Positions 10,030 to 20,720 of a DNA stretch of 37,089 nt are shown piece after piece; position 1 is the stretch's first letter, and each line of letters opens with the position of its first letter. Made by a program: the position numbers and the translations under genes. Under the pieces are notes generated by a model, which saw only the letters and a program-made list of their open reading frames with translations, searched no databases and had not been told where the DNA came from. The DNA lies in the NCBI GenBank assembly GCA_004347965.1, contig QNVF01000009.1:1-37089 (forward strand), read 5' to 3'. The stretch comes from Candidatus Nezhaarchaeota archaeon WYZ-LMO8. GTDB lineage: Archaea; Thermoproteota; Methanomethylicia; Nezhaarchaeales; WYZ-LMO8.

Positions 10030-10194
10030 ATGCCCTCGCACGGCTCATTAACTAAAGCTGGAAAAGTAAGGTCTCAAACTCCTAAAATTCCTCCTAAGCC
10101 TAAGAGGAATCCTGTACCTCGAGTTAGAAATCACAAAGAGTACGTAAGGAGGTTCTTAGCAGTACCAAAGCAGAAAACACCTGCTTCTCCTTAA
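10030..10194 (+). CDS. rps30e: 30S ribosomal protein S30e (54 aa, below the ORF-track length cutoff)
   Basis: Own translation: [54 protein letters not shown], typical S30e ([11 protein letters not shown]...R.R..Y..R). Confidence 0.9.
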   Translation: MPSHGSLTKAGKVRSQTPKIPPKPKRNPVPRVRNHKEYVRRFLAVPKQKTPASP

Positions 10195-10300
10195 ATCCTT
10201 AAGCTCTACTTTACCTGCTAAGCTTTGTCCTAGAGGATATTGTAAGCTTATCTTTTTGGAAATACACTTTTCTTACGATACTCCATGATCCTGACAAGCG

Positions 10301-11617
10301 GTGATTAAATTGTCTGAAGGACTTGAGGTACCTCAGCCTCTAAAGTCCTTGAACTTAGAGCCTTACGATAGGGTTCGAGTAACTAAGGGTTCTATGGTGT
10401 ATGAAGGCCTATTAATGCCTAAGACAGAAGTGTTGGGAGACGAGTACGTGCTTATAAAGATGGATAATGGCTATAACGTAGGCTTTAAGCTCTCAGAGGT
10501 CAAGGTCGAACCTATATTGAAAAGCTATCTCACAGCTGTTGAAGGCAAGTCCCCCCTCGAATTGAGGGCAGGGCTACCTAAGGTCACGGTTATAGGGACT
10601 GGAGGTACTATTGCGAGTAAGGTGGAGTACAAGACTGGAGCTGTCTATCCATCACTTTCAGCAGAAGACCTTTATGAGTCCATACCAGAGTTAAGCGAGA
10701 TTGCTATCGTGACTACACGTACACTGCTCAACATCTTTAGTGAAGACATGAGACCTGAGCACTGGTCTATGATAGCCAAAGCAGTAGCGGAGGAAGTAAT
10801 GAAGAATGACGTTAGTGGTGTTGTTGTAGCGCATGGTACTGATACGATGGGGTACACCGCAGCAGCCCTCAGCTTTGCATTGCAGCAATTACCGGTACCT
10901 GTAGCTCTCGTGGGAGCTCAAAGATCATCGGACAGACCATCAAGCGATGCTGCTCTTAACATGTTGGGGGCCACGATAATAGCAGCTCGTGCACCCTTCG
11001 CCGAGGTAGTCGTGGTGATGCACGAGAATATAAGCGACGAGAACTTAATAGCAATACGTGGTACGAGGACCAGGAAGTGCCATACGAGTCGTAGAGATGC
11101 ATTTAAGCCAATAAACGATAGACCAGTGGCTAAAGTGATTAATGGAAGGGATGTATTGGTCTTAGCCAAGGACTTAAGACCTCGTAGTGATGACAGAAAG
11201 AACTTCAAGGTTTACGCCAACTTTGATAAGAGGGCTGCTTTAATCAAGGTCTATCCTGGGATACCCTCTGAAGCAATAGAGTGGACCCTTAACGCTGGCT
11301 ATAAAGGGCTCGTGATCGAGGGAACGGGGCTTGGACATGCTCCAAGTTACGTATTTTCGTCCATCAAAAAACTCATAGATCACGGAATGGTGGTCGCTAT
11401 GACCTCTCAGTGCTTGTGGGGAAGGATCAACATGAATGTCTACAGGACTGGTGTTGAGCTCCTCAGGATGGGTGTAATACCCTGTGAGGACATGCTTCCA
11501 GAAACAGCCCTTGTAAAGTTAATGTGGTGCTTAGCTAACTCCAAGGATGAGCAGGAAGTTAAGAGACTTATGTTAACCAACATAGCTGGAGAGATGAAGT
11601 CGAGAACCGAGCATTGA
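10301..11617 (+). CDS. gatD: Glutamyl-tRNA(Gln) amidotransferase subunit D
   Basis: TVIGTGGTIASKVEYKTGAVYP...VVAHGTDTMGYTAAALSF (asparaginase motifs) with N-terminal GatD domain. Confidence 0.97.
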   Translation: MIKLSEGLEVPQPLKSLNLEPYDRVRVTKGSMVYEGLLMPKTEVLGDEYVLIKMDNGYNVGFKLSEVKVEPILKSYLTAVEGKSPLELRAGLPKVTVIGTGGTIASKVEYKTGAVYPSLSAEDLYESIPELSEIAIVTTRTLLNIFSEDMRPEHWSMIAKAVAEEVMKNDVSGVVVAHGTDTMGYTAAALSFALQQLPVPVALVGAQRSSDRPSSDAALNMLGATIIAARAPFAEVVVVMHENISDENLIAIRGTRTRKCHTSRRDAFKPINDRPVAKVINGRDVLVLAKDLRPRSDDRKNFKVYANFDKRAALIKVYPGIPSEAIEWTLNAGYKGLVIEGTGLGHAPSYVFSSIKKLIDHGMVVAMTSQCLWGRINMNVYRTGVELLRMGVIPCEDMLPETALVKLMWCLANSKDEQEVKRLMLTNIAGEMKSRTEH

Positions 11618-13551
11618 GGTTGTTACTAATGGTTAGGTATGAAGAGCTAGGTCTAAAAGTTGGTCTTGAACTACATCAACAACTCAACACGAAATTTAAG
11701 CTCTTCTGCTCGTGTCCCACCGTGCTTAGAGATGATGAACCAGATGTAGTCTTCATTAGGAGACTTCGTCCAACACGTAGCGAGTTAGGGGCGGTGGATG
11801 AAGCAGCTTTGCTTGAATACGAGAAGGGGAAGACCTACGTATACCAAGCTTACAGCGATACAACATGTCTCGTCGAAATGGATGAAGAACCTCCTCACTC
11901 ATTAAATGAAGAAGCTTTGGACACAGCTCTACAAGTAGCACTGATGCTTAAAGCTCACGTACCAGACGTGATCCAAGTAATGAGGAAGGTCGTAATAGAT
12001 GGTTCAAACACCACGGGTTTCCAGCGAACAGCAATAATAGCTTTAGGTGGTCCAGAAAGTGTGATACAAGACCCAGATGGTCCCGTACACATCCAGGCTA
12101 TATGCCTTGAAGAAGATGCTGCACGCAAGATAGCAGAAACCGAAGATAAAGTCGTTTTTAGACTTGATAGGCTCGGCATACCTCTCATAGAAATCTCGAC
12201 TGCACCTGAAATAAAAACGCCTGAACAAGCTCAAAGAGTAGCTTTAAAGATTGGTCAGCTTCTTCGAATACTTGGAAAAGTAAAGCGTGGTCTCGGGACT
12301 ATAAGGCAAGACGTGAACATTTCACTAAAGGAAGGAGGGAAAATAGAGATAAAAGGGGTCCAAGACTTAGAGCTCATATCGAAGGTCATTGAATTCGAGG
12401 TTCAAAGGCAGCTTAAGCTGCTGGAGATAAGGGATAAGCTTAAGGAGCGAGGTGTGACTAATGTTGAGAGCGATATAATCGATGCTACTGATGTATTCAA
12501 GAATACTAAGAGCAAGATAATCCTACAAGGAGTGCAAAGAGGTCATAAGGTAATGGCCATAAGGCTTAAAGGCTTCTCAGGCCTATTAGGACTAGAAGTT
12601 CAACCAGATAGAAGATTTGGAACAGAGCTTAAGGACTATGCTATCGTATGGGGAGGGGTTAAAGGCATCTTCCATACAGATGAGATGCCAGCTTACGGGG
12701 TAACAGAAGCCGAGGTCAATGAGCTTAAGAGGAAGCTTAATTGTGGTCCAACCGACGCCGCTGTCTTCGTCGTCGATGAAGAGGAGAAGGCAGTAAAAGC
12801 TTTGCAAGCAGTGTTAAGACGATGTAAAGAAGCTTTGAATGGTATTCCGGATGAAACTAGAGCAGCAAATCCTGATGGCACTACGCGGTACATGAGGCCA
12901 AGACCTGGAGCTTCTCGTATGTACCCTGAGACTGATGTGAGACCTATAATAATAACTAGGGAGAGGTTAGAAAGGCTTTCAAGTTCATTACCAGAAATGC
13001 CCGAACAGAAGTTAAGAAGGTTTATCGAAGAGTATGGATTGAGCAAGGATCTAGCTTTGTTAATGATTAACTCGTATCGCTTAGATTTATTTGAAAAGAT
13101 AGTCTCAGCTGTCCCTCAAGTAAGCCCGACATTAGTTGCCACAACCTTGGAGTACACGTGGAAGAGCTTGAAGAGAGAAGGTGTTTCTTTAGATCAAATA
13201 GATGAATTCAAGTTACTCGAGCTCTTTAGGATTGTAGGGCAAGGCCTCATAGCTAAAGAGGCCATACCAGAAGTGCTTAGGGTTATAGCTGAAAATCCTA
13301 ATTTCTCCGTAGTAGAAGCGATAGAAAAGTTAGGATTCAAGGCCGTCTCGTTAGATGAAGTTCGAAGCCTAGTAGATCGTATAATAGAGGAGAACGCTGT
13401 TCTCATTGAGGGGAAGGGGGAGAGAGCCTTCAAATTAGTAATGGGTAAAGTGATGTCGATCTTAAGAGGCAAGATTGATGGAAAGCTCGTAAGTGATATA
13501 GTCAAGGAGAGAGTTGAGAACTTTATGCGATCGAGAGCTGAGACAAAGTGA
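11614..13551 (+). CDS. gatE: Glutamyl-tRNA(Gln) amidotransferase subunit E
   Basis: GLKVGLELHQQLNTKFKLFC...GTIRQDVNISLKEGGKIEIKGVQ...RYMRPRPGASRMYPETDV; overlaps gatD by 4 nt. Confidence 0.97.
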   Translation: MRLLLMVRYEELGLKVGLELHQQLNTKFKLFCSCPTVLRDDEPDVVFIRRLRPTRSELGAVDEAALLEYEKGKTYVYQAYSDTTCLVEMDEEPPHSLNEEALDTALQVALMLKAHVPDVIQVMRKVVIDGSNTTGFQRTAIIALGGPESVIQDPDGPVHIQAICLEEDAARKIAETEDKVVFRLDRLGIPLIEISTAPEIKTPEQAQRVALKIGQLLRILGKVKRGLGTIRQDVNISLKEGGKIEIKGVQDLELISKVIEFEVQRQLKLLEIRDKLKERGVTNVESDIIDATDVFKNTKSKIILQGVQRGHKVMAIRLKGFSGLLGLEVQPDRRFGTELKDYAIVWGGVKGIFHTDEMPAYGVTEAEVNELKRKLNCGPTDAAVFVVDEEEKAVKALQAVLRRCKEALNGIPDETRAANPDGTTRYMRPRPGASRMYPETDVRPIIITRERLERLSSSLPEMPEQKLRRFIEEYGLSKDLALLMINSYRLDLFEKIVSAVPQVSPTLVATTLEYTWKSLKREGVSLDQIDEFKLLELFRIVGQGLIAKEAIPEVLRVIAENPNFSVVEAIEKLGFKAVSLDEVRSLVDRIIEENAVLIEGKGERAFKLVMGKVMSILRGKIDGKLVSDIVKERVENFMRSRAETK

Positions 13552-14231
13552 AGGTAGCTTGTCTATGGAGTGGAGGTAAGGACAGCGCGTATGCTTGTTA
13601 CTTAGCTTTGAATATGGGCTTCGAGGTTAAGAGAATCGTCACCTTCCTCCCTCAAGATCCTGAATCTAAGCTTTTCCACGTACCTAACATTAAATGGACC
13701 ACTCTACAGGCTGAATCAATTAAGCTTCCTCAAGATATTATAAGCGTCCCAAAGAATTCTGAACGCGAAACCCTACATCAAGCTCTTTTGTGGTTAAAGA
13801 GCATGTATGGACTTGAAGGCATAGTTACGGGTGTGATAGCAAGTAACTATCAGAGGAGAGTATTGCAAGAGGTTTGTGATGAAGTTGGCTTGCAATTGAT
13901 AACCCCAATATGGGGGTGTGATCAATTTGAGCTGGTCCATAACATTATTCGTGAGGGGTTTAAGGCGATGATAGTTGGCGTCTATGCTGAAGGTTTAACA
14001 CAACAATGGTTAGGTAGAGAGGTGGACGAGACTTTCCTTAGGTATTTAAGAGAACTTTCAAGTACTTGGAGTATAAATCCATGTGGTGAGGGAGGAGAAT
14101 ACGAGACCTTCGTGGTTGATGCCCCCTACTTCACGAGGAGAGTGAAGGTATTAGATTACAAGGTTATGTGGTACAGGAATTGGGGTGAATTAATAATCTT
14201 AAACGCTATGTTAACTGAGAAAGAGAGCTGA
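13548..14231 (+). CDS. dph6: Diphthine--ammonia ligase (Dph6-type ATP pyrophosphatase)
   Basis: CLWSGGKDSAYACYLA, VTGVIASNYQRRVLQEVCDEVGLQLITPIWG, NPCGEGGEYETFVVDAP. Confidence 0.92.
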   Translation: MKVACLWSGGKDSAYACYLALNMGFEVKRIVTFLPQDPESKLFHVPNIKWTTLQAESIKLPQDIISVPKNSERETLHQALLWLKSMYGLEGIVTGVIASNYQRRVLQEVCDEVGLQLITPIWGCDQFELVHNIIREGFKAMIVGVYAEGLTQQWLGREVDETFLRYLRELSSTWSINPCGEGGEYETFVVDAPYFTRRVKVLDYKVMWYRNWGELIILNAMLTEKES

Positions 14232-14237
14232 TGGTGA

Positions 14238-15110
14238 TTGTCGGTCGTAGCTTCATTAATGAAGGCGCTCAAGGATTACGATTTTAAAATCTTGTTAGCG
14301 ATGGAAAGGCTTCATTTAAGGTACGAGTACATTCCAGTTGACGTTTTAGCAAAGCAATTGAGGAAATCAGCTGAAATTCTCTTAGAGCATCTGGACAAGC
14401 TTCATAAGCTTGGTTTTGTGGGCCGTAGAAAGCAAGACTATTTGGGGTATACCTTAAGACAGTATGGTCGTGATGCGCTAGCCCTCAAGCACTTTGTTAA
14501 TCAAGGGGTTCTTGATGCCGTCGGCATAAAGTTAAGTGTGGGTAAGGAAGCTGACGTGTACGATGGTTTATCACCATCAGGATACAGAGTAGCCATAAAG
14601 TTTCATAGAGTTGGAAGGTCTAGCTTTAAGCAGACTAAAAGGTTGAGGACATATGGAGAAGTAACATCATGGTATAGACAGTCCTGCATTGCAGCTAAGA
14701 GGGAGTATGAAGCCCTTGAGACCTTATACCCCTTAGGAGTTAAGGTACCTAAACCAATAGCTTACAATAGACACGCAATCATAATGGACATAATAATCGG
14801 GGATCCTCTTTACGTAATTACAGATCTACCAGATCCTCAACATGTGTTCTACGAAATAATTGAAAATGTCAAAAAAGCTTACCAGGAAGCATCAATAATA
14901 CACGCTGATCTCAGCGAGTTCAACGTCATAGTAAAACCAGACTTCGACATTCTTATAATAGATTGGCCACAGTGGATCCCCAAGAATCATCCTAGAAGCT
15001 TTGAGTACCTCAAGCGTGATGTAGTCAACCTCTCACGCTTCTTTACTAGAAGGTTCGGCTTAAATGTGGAAGTCGATAAGGTGCTAAAGGATATTAGGAG
15101 CGAATCCTAG
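14238..15110 (+). CDS. rio2: RIO2-family serine/threonine protein kinase
   Basis: N-terminal winged helix; VGIKLSVGKEADVYDGL, VAIKFHRVGRSSFKQTKR, IHADLSEFNVIV, IIDWPQW. Confidence 0.95.
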   Translation: MSVVASLMKALKDYDFKILLAMERLHLRYEYIPVDVLAKQLRKSAEILLEHLDKLHKLGFVGRRKQDYLGYTLRQYGRDALALKHFVNQGVLDAVGIKLSVGKEADVYDGLSPSGYRVAIKFHRVGRSSFKQTKRLRTYGEVTSWYRQSCIAAKREYEALETLYPLGVKVPKPIAYNRHAIIMDIIIGDPLYVITDLPDPQHVFYEIIENVKKAYQEASIIHADLSEFNVIVKPDFDILIIDWPQWIPKNHPRSFEYLKRDVVNLSRFFTRRFGLNVEVDKVLKDIRSES

Positions 15111-15172
15111 TTTATCTCACCACACCTCAATACCGAGACTCAGGTTATTGCGTAATGAGGTAGGAGGTCTTC

Positions 15173-17233
15173 GTGAATTCTCAAGAGTTACTTAATAGAC
15201 AACGCACAATAATGGGCCTAGATCTAGCGCCATCACTACAACGTACACGTGAGTATGCATTAGCAATTGTCGACGAGAAAGGTTTCGTGTTAGATCGTAG
15301 GGATAGAGTAGACTGGAGGACTATTCTTCACTTATTAAGGAAGTACCACGTAGATACGATAGCTGTAGACAACATCTATGAGATAGGTGAGTCCATAAAT
15401 GAAGTCAAGAAGCAGTTAAGCAAAGTGATAGATAGAGTAAGGCTTGTCGAAGTTACTAGAATCGGTGAGCATAATGTAAAGCTAACGGAACTAGCCTTTA
15501 AAGAGGGTCTTTTCAGCGAAAGAGTTTCACACTTCTCACCACTTCAAGCAGCTGAAGTGTCAGCTTTACTTGCCTTGAGAGGCATAGGTACGATCATACT
15601 TGAACCCTCAACAATCAGGACAGCGATAATCATATCGAGAGGAAGGAGCCTTGGCCCAGGCGGTATGAGCCAAGGGAGATATAGCCGCTCTCAGCTTTCA
15701 GCTGTAAGACAGGTGACTAGCCTATTACTTGATGAATTTAAGAAGCACATAAAGGCTGACGAAGTAGAGTACTATGTACAACGATCTAGATTCGGTTTTG
15801 AGAGAAGCATCATTTTACTTAACTTACCACCTTCGCAGGTCAAGAGGTTGTTAAAGCCCCTCAGAGATTTGATAAAGAAAAGTGGTGTTAACTTAAGGAT
15901 AGTGGCTAGGATCCCTACCTTCGATGAGAAGCGGATAGGCCATGAGAATCACGAAGAGCGGCCCATCATAGTTGGCTTAGACCCTGGAATAGTTACCGGT
16001 GTTGCAGTGATAGATCTGTGTGGTAACCTCTTATTTGTAGGTAGTGGGCTTGCTCTCGATAAAATGACAATAGTGGAGACGGTGACGAGATTTGGTAATC
16101 CAATTGTTATCGCCTCAGATGTGAGACGTGCACCCGTAATCGTAGAGAAGATAGCATCTCTTTTGGAATGTGCTATTTATTCTCCACCTAGAGACTTAAG
16201 TGTGGATGAGAAGAGACGCATGGTACAAGAGCACATAACTGACTTTAAGAATGTTATTAAGAACACACATCAAAGAGACGCCGTAGCAGCAGCACTTAAA
16301 GCCTACTTTAACTTTAAGAACAAGTTCATGCAGCTAGAAGCTAAGGCAAAGGAGCTAAACCTCACCCGTCCTCAAATAGAAAAAGCGAAAGCTCTCTTAA
16401 TCAAGGGATTAAAAATAAGGGAGGCCTTAGAGAAGGTCATGTCTACTGAAGAGCTCAATAAGAGCTCTACCTCTCTTCAAGTAGATCCAGAAGTTCAGAG
16501 ATTGAAGCAAGAGCTTTCTAAACTTAGAGATAAAATCGAGGAGCAAAGTAGATTAATAAGAGAGCTTGAAGAATCTCGTCTTCGACTATTTAATCAATTG
16601 AGAGAGAAGGAAGCAATGGTTGAGGAGCTTGAAGAGAAGCTTATGAAGTTATCTCTCAAAGTGCAGGAACCCTCGCAAGAGGATGAAACTATTAAGAGAA
16701 GGCTTGAAGTCTCCATAAAAACCGTAAGCGAGTTGAGGTCAAAGGTTGAAGATCTAGAGAGAGCACTTGAAGCATTAAAATGTTTGATTAAGAAGGTAGC
16801 TAAAGGCGACGTGGTGATAGTTAAAGAGGTGCGCACCATAACTAAGAGGTCCGTGGAAGAGGCTACAAAATATGAGGTCCTAAGTGGAGGAGAGATAGTC
16901 CTTATTCAAGATCCTTCATCCTCCAATGTCGAAGGATTTTATCAATTACTAAAAGTACAGCCTCAAGCTATCATAACTTCGACCAGTAAAGTGCCAGAAG
17001 AGGTACGAGGATTGCTTGAAGAGAATTGTATTCCTTTAATAGATGTGGAAGAGGTCAAGATAGAAAGGGTACTGGACTTCCTCTATACTTCCTCAGCAAT
17101 TAAGGATTTAATAAGGACTAGGAGAGATGAGCTGCTTTCTAAGAGAGATAGAAGCCTAAGGAAGAAGTTTATGGAGATGCTACAGAGGTATCGTGAAGAA
17201 AGAGCTAGAGAGTTAGTGAAGGAACGGATGTAA
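15173..17233 (+). CDS. DUF460-type archaeal protein: RNase H-fold-like regions plus long coiled coil
   Basis: Asp-containing segments IMGLDLAPSLQ and IIVGLDPGIVTGVAVIDLCG...QRDAVAAALKAY (RuvC/YqgF-like); C-terminal coiled coil EVQRLKQELSKLRDKIEEQSRLIRELEESRLRLFNQLREKEAMVEELEEKL. Confidence 0.8.
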   Translation: MNSQELLNRQRTIMGLDLAPSLQRTREYALAIVDEKGFVLDRRDRVDWRTILHLLRKYHVDTIAVDNIYEIGESINEVKKQLSKVIDRVRLVEVTRIGEHNVKLTELAFKEGLFSERVSHFSPLQAAEVSALLALRGIGTIILEPSTIRTAIIISRGRSLGPGGMSQGRYSRSQLSAVRQVTSLLLDEFKKHIKADEVEYYVQRSRFGFERSIILLNLPPSQVKRLLKPLRDLIKKSGVNLRIVARIPTFDEKRIGHENHEERPIIVGLDPGIVTGVAVIDLCGNLLFVGSGLALDKMTIVETVTRFGNPIVIASDVRRAPVIVEKIASLLECAIYSPPRDLSVDEKRRMVQEHITDFKNVIKNTHQRDAVAAALKAYFNFKNKFMQLEAKAKELNLTRPQIEKAKALLIKGLKIREALEKVMSTEELNKSSTSLQVDPEVQRLKQELSKLRDKIEEQSRLIRELEESRLRLFNQLREKEAMVEELEEKLMKLSLKVQEPSQEDETIKRRLEVSIKTVSELRSKVEDLERALEALKCLIKKVAKGDVVIVKEVRTITKRSVEEATKYEVLSGGEIVLIQDPSSSNVEGFYQLLKVQPQAIITSTSKVPEEVRGLLEENCIPLIDVEEVKIERVLDFLYTSSAIKDLIRTRRDELLSKRDRSLRKKFMEMLQRYREERARELVKERM

Positions 17234-18467
17234 GATATTCGTCAAGATCTAGTGATGTTTTTAATAGTTGTTCTTTGATTTTAATCACGTTTTCAAGCTC
17301 TGCTTGAACAATGCTTTCAACCTCATATCTCATGAGCTCCACGTGAACTCCTTGTTGAGGTACAATCTTAACGTCTACTATTAGCGGCTTATTAATAGGA
17401 TGTCCTATGCGGCTTAGCATGTAGACGTAGACCTCCTTAACCTTACGCGTCTCTCTGTAAATCTTACTTGCTATGTTCGTTGACACTATGTTGTATATCT
17501 TGCCTACATGACTTACAGGGTTCTTTCCCGCAACAGCTTCTAACGACATGTACCTATTTGGTGTTATAAGCCCATTAGCCCTATTGCCTCTTCCGGTATT
17601 GCCATCATCACCTGCCTCTGCTGAAGTTCCAGTAACAGTCAAGTATATGAGCCCAAGTTCGGGCTTGTCAGCGACATTAACCTTCACGTCCACATCAACG
17701 TCATACTTGGATGCTATCTTTAGCGTGTCTTCCTTGACTTCCTCTTTAACCTTTAAGTAGTCATCAAGCGACTTTATGTAGAAGCTTATCATAGCACAAG
17801 CTATTGTAAGATCGACTTTTCTACCCCTTCTTAGCGCTAAAACCTTTATGTCTTCTCCAACAGCCGGATTCTTCTTTTTGTAATCTGGAGAGTTAAGCGT
17901 CTTCTCGACTTCTAGCACTAGCTTCTCAGTATCAGTTAGTGGAGCATATCCAACTCCAAATGAAGTGTCATTGGCAAGGGGCACGCTTCCTCCAAGCTCA
18001 AAGACCTTAACTAAATCAACGGATCCCTGTTTAATTTTGTAGTCCAAGATTATGTGAATATCAGGATCTAAATGCCTAAAGGTCTGCTTTATACGTTCTT
18101 TCATAGCTTTAAGCGCTATGGATCCTATGGGCACCATCTCTATACTATTCCCCTTCATTACGTGAGTTACAGCGCGCCCAGCAACTGCAATGTAAATAGG
18201 TTCGCATAGAACTCCACCACCATATCTTGGAATTGCTCTACCACCCACAACTAGTGCCTTATCAACGTTATGATGCAGGATGGTCCCGTAATTCTCTAAG
18301 TAATATTTGCATAGCTCTCTGCAAACAGCTTCAGATAGACTATCAGCCAGAGTGTCTGGATGACCTTTACCTTTTCTTTCAACTATCTCAACTTCCTGTT
18401 CGTAAACAGCTTTTTGAGCTAGCTCCTCTACAGTTATGAAGCTAGCTTCATGCCGCAAGACCATCAC
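17205..18467 (-). CDS. mat: Archaeal S-adenosylmethionine synthetase
   Basis: [67 protein letters not shown]. Confidence 0.97.
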   Translation of the reverse strand: MMVLRHEASFITVEELAQKAVYEQEVEIVERKGKGHPDTLADSLSEAVCRELCKYYLENYGTILHHNVDKALVVGGRAIPRYGGGVLCEPIYIAVAGRAVTHVMKGNSIEMVPIGSIALKAMKERIKQTFRHLDPDIHIILDYKIKQGSVDLVKVFELGGSVPLANDTSFGVGYAPLTDTEKLVLEVEKTLNSPDYKKKNPAVGEDIKVLALRRGRKVDLTIACAMISFYIKSLDDYLKVKEEVKEDTLKIASKYDVDVDVKVNVADKPELGLIYLTVTGTSAEAGDDGNTGRGNRANGLITPNRYMSLEAVAGKNPVSHVGKIYNIVSTNIASKIYRETRKVKEVYVYMLSRIGHPINKPLIVDVKIVPQQGVHVELMRYEVESIVQAELENVIKIKEQLLKTSLDLDEYLTSVPSLTL

Positions 18468-18506
18468 TCATCCTTGATCCGTTTAATAGCACTTCTTTCT
18501 ATTCTT

Positions 18507-18737
18507 CTACTCTTTTAATTTTACAAATAAGATGTTGCTTCCTCTAATCAGTACTTTGCCGTACTTGGCTATTGGCCCCTCTTCCTCATTGATCTCCTCG
18601 GCATCATTTAAAAGAAGGTTCATACATTGATCGCATTTTTCAAGTATTCCACGACAACTCCTTCCGTCCTTAAGTCTTACTACAACCTCGCCATTAACGG
18701 CCTTCATCAACAACTTCAAGGGATCACTTTTAACCAT
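18507..18737 (-). CDS. Sm-like archaeal RNA-binding protein (LSm)
   Basis: Sm1/Sm2 motifs: VVRLKDGRSCRGILEKCDQCMNLLLNDAEE...GKVLIRGSNILFVKL. Confidence 0.92.
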   Translation of the reverse strand: MVKSDPLKLLMKAVNGEVVVRLKDGRSCRGILEKCDQCMNLLLNDAEEINEEEGPIAKYGKVLIRGSNILFVKLKE

Positions 18738-18864
18738 GCCTTCTCACTTCTCCATCATACACTTTACCCCTTTACTACATATACTAAAAAACTTTATCGC
18801 TAGCAGCTAAGTGTGAGAAAGGTTTTAGACGTAAAATTCTCTTTATACTGCAGGTGCAACTTGA

Positions 18865-20190
18865 TTGACAATAATCGAAGCAGCTAGACGAGGAGTTGCC
18901 TTAGAGGAGTTCAGGATAGTCGCTTTAAAGGAAGACGTTGACGTTTCTTTTATAATTAGGGGAGTGGCTAGTGGTAGGATAGTAATACCGAAGAATGTAG
19001 CTAGAGACCATGTCGATCCCATAGGAATAGGTGAAGGACTTAGAGCTAAGGTCAATGCGAACGTTGGCTCCTCCATGGATTTCTCGGATGTTAACGTGGA
19101 GGTTGAAAAAGCTAAGTTAGCAGTTAAGTACGGAGCAGACACGATAATGGACCTCTCAACCTCAGATCAAATGGATGAGGTGCGTAGAGCCATCATAAAG
19201 AACATCAATACTCCGATAGGAACAGTTCCTATATACGAAGCTGCACACATGGCTTTAAGGAGATACGGCTCCATAGTTCACATGACCATCGACGACGTTA
19301 TGAAAGCCATAGAGCTGCATGCAAAGGATGGCGTAGACTTTATGACTATTCATGCAGGTGTTACCAAAGAAGCTGTAGACTTCCTAAAAAATCATCCAAG
19401 AGTAGCTGGTATAGTGAGTAGAGGTGGGGCCATCATAGCAGCATGGATGATACATAATGAACGCGAAAACCCTCTTCTCGAACACTACGACTTAATACTT
19501 GACTTAGCTAGAGAGTACGACTTCGCAATAAGCTTAGGTGATGGGCTTAGACCCGGTTGTCAAGCTGACGCTAACGATGTAGCTCAGATAACTGAGCTTC
19601 TCACAGTAAGCAAACTCGTTAAAAGAACGAGGGCAAAAAGTGTTCAGGTTATAGTTGAAGGTCCAGGACACATGCCTATAAATCAAATAGAACACCACAT
19701 AAAGCAAGCGAAGATACTGACAGATCACGCACCACTATACACTCTAGGGCCAATAGTAACGGACATAGCTCCAGGCTACGACCACATAACCTTAGCGATA
19801 GGAGGAGCACTAGCAGTAGCTGCTGGCGTAGACTATTTATGTGCTGTATACCCCTCCGAGCATCTGGGAATCCCACTACCTGAGGATGTGAAGCATGGCA
19901 TCATAGCGAGCAGGATAGCTGCACACGCTGGAGACATAGTTAGACTGGGCGAAAAGGCCCTTAAATGGGATTTAGAGCTTTCAAAAGCTAGGGCAGCGCT
20001 CAATTGGAAGACGCAGTTTAAACTGGCAATAGATCCTGAGACGGCCATGAAGATACATAGTAGAGTACCTTCTAAGAGTGGAGCATGCTCTGTGTGTGGT
20101 GAGTACTGTGTATACCTCATACTTTCCAGGTTCTTGGGTCAAAAAGTGAATCAAAGAAGCTTCACAGGGTCATGCTACTACATGTCGTGA
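18865..20190 (+). CDS. thiC: Phosphomethylpyrimidine synthase ThiC (radical SAM); TTG start
   Basis: VASGRIVIPKN, VKYGADTIMDLSTSDQMDEVRRAIIKN, GTVPIYEA, SRGGAIIAAWM, SLGDGLRPGCQADAND, EGPGHMPINQI, terminal CSVCGEYC. Confidence 0.95.
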   Translation: MTIIEAARRGVALEEFRIVALKEDVDVSFIIRGVASGRIVIPKNVARDHVDPIGIGEGLRAKVNANVGSSMDFSDVNVEVEKAKLAVKYGADTIMDLSTSDQMDEVRRAIIKNINTPIGTVPIYEAAHMALRRYGSIVHMTIDDVMKAIELHAKDGVDFMTIHAGVTKEAVDFLKNHPRVAGIVSRGGAIIAAWMIHNERENPLLEHYDLILDLAREYDFAISLGDGLRPGCQADANDVAQITELLTVSKLVKRTRAKSVQVIVEGPGHMPINQIEHHIKQAKILTDHAPLYTLGPIVTDIAPGYDHITLAIGGALAVAAGVDYLCAVYPSEHLGIPLPEDVKHGIIASRIAAHAGDIVRLGEKALKWDLELSKARAALNWKTQFKLAIDPETAMKIHSRVPSKSGACSVCGEYCVYLILSRFLGQKVNQRSFTGSCYYMS

Positions 20191-20720
20191 CATGAAATCA
20201 TCTCTGCATAACCTCTACGTATAAGCTCCTTACCTGAAAGCCTCAAAGCTGATAGAGTCTCTAGCACCTTGCTGAGAACGTCTTTCATTCCGACTTCACT
20301 AGCGAGGACCTCTATTTCTAGGAACGAACCTAAACTCTCCACCTCATCTACATTTATTGTGCATTCACCAAGATGGAAGCTCCACCTCCTCTTTCTGACT
20401 ACTAAGCTCTCCTTGAATCCAAGATGTCTAAGAAGCTGTAAGAGGTTGTCCACATCTTCCTCTCTTATCCTCACTTCGAACTCCAAGCTTTCTTTAAGCT
20501 CCTTACTAGGCCTTTTATGTTTGAAGATTAGCTTGGCTTCCCCATCACTCTTCCTAAGCTTGAGCGTCTTGTCTATGCCAAGTGAAGGATCGTGTGTGCT
20601 TATGAAGAATACGTCCTCTTCCTCGCATATCTTCTCAGTAGAGCAAGTCTCTCTAAGTTTCTTTAAAACTTCTTGCTTCTCCTCTTCACTTAGAACTACC
20701 TTAACCTCAACCTCTATCAA
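20178..20720 (-). CDS. CYTH-domain protein (class IV adenylate cyclase-like / triphosphatase)
   Basis: MIEVEVKVVLSEEE (ExExK-type N-terminus), KLRKSDGEAKLIFKHKRP, SLEFEVRI, CTINVDEVESLGSFLEIEV. Confidence 0.85.
   Translation of the reverse strand: MIEVEVKVVLSEEEKQEVLKKLRETCSTEKICEEEDVFFISTHDPSLGIDKTLKLRKSDGEAKLIFKHKRPSKELKESLEFEVRIREEDVDNLLQLLRHLGFKESLVVRKRRWSFHLGECTINVDEVESLGSFLEIEVLASEVGMKDVLSKVLETLSALRLSGKELIRRGYAEMISCHDM

Noticed and set aside
10000-10030. Box C/D sRNA suggested by ATGATGA upstream of rps30e
   Set aside because: No suitably spaced D box (CTGA) or C'/D' pair; also readable as a trivial 7-codon uORF (MMKKSRW*).
18738-18864. TPP riboswitch upstream of thiC
   Set aside because: No conserved CTGAGA / ACCTGATCTGG-like elements and the intergenic region is short.
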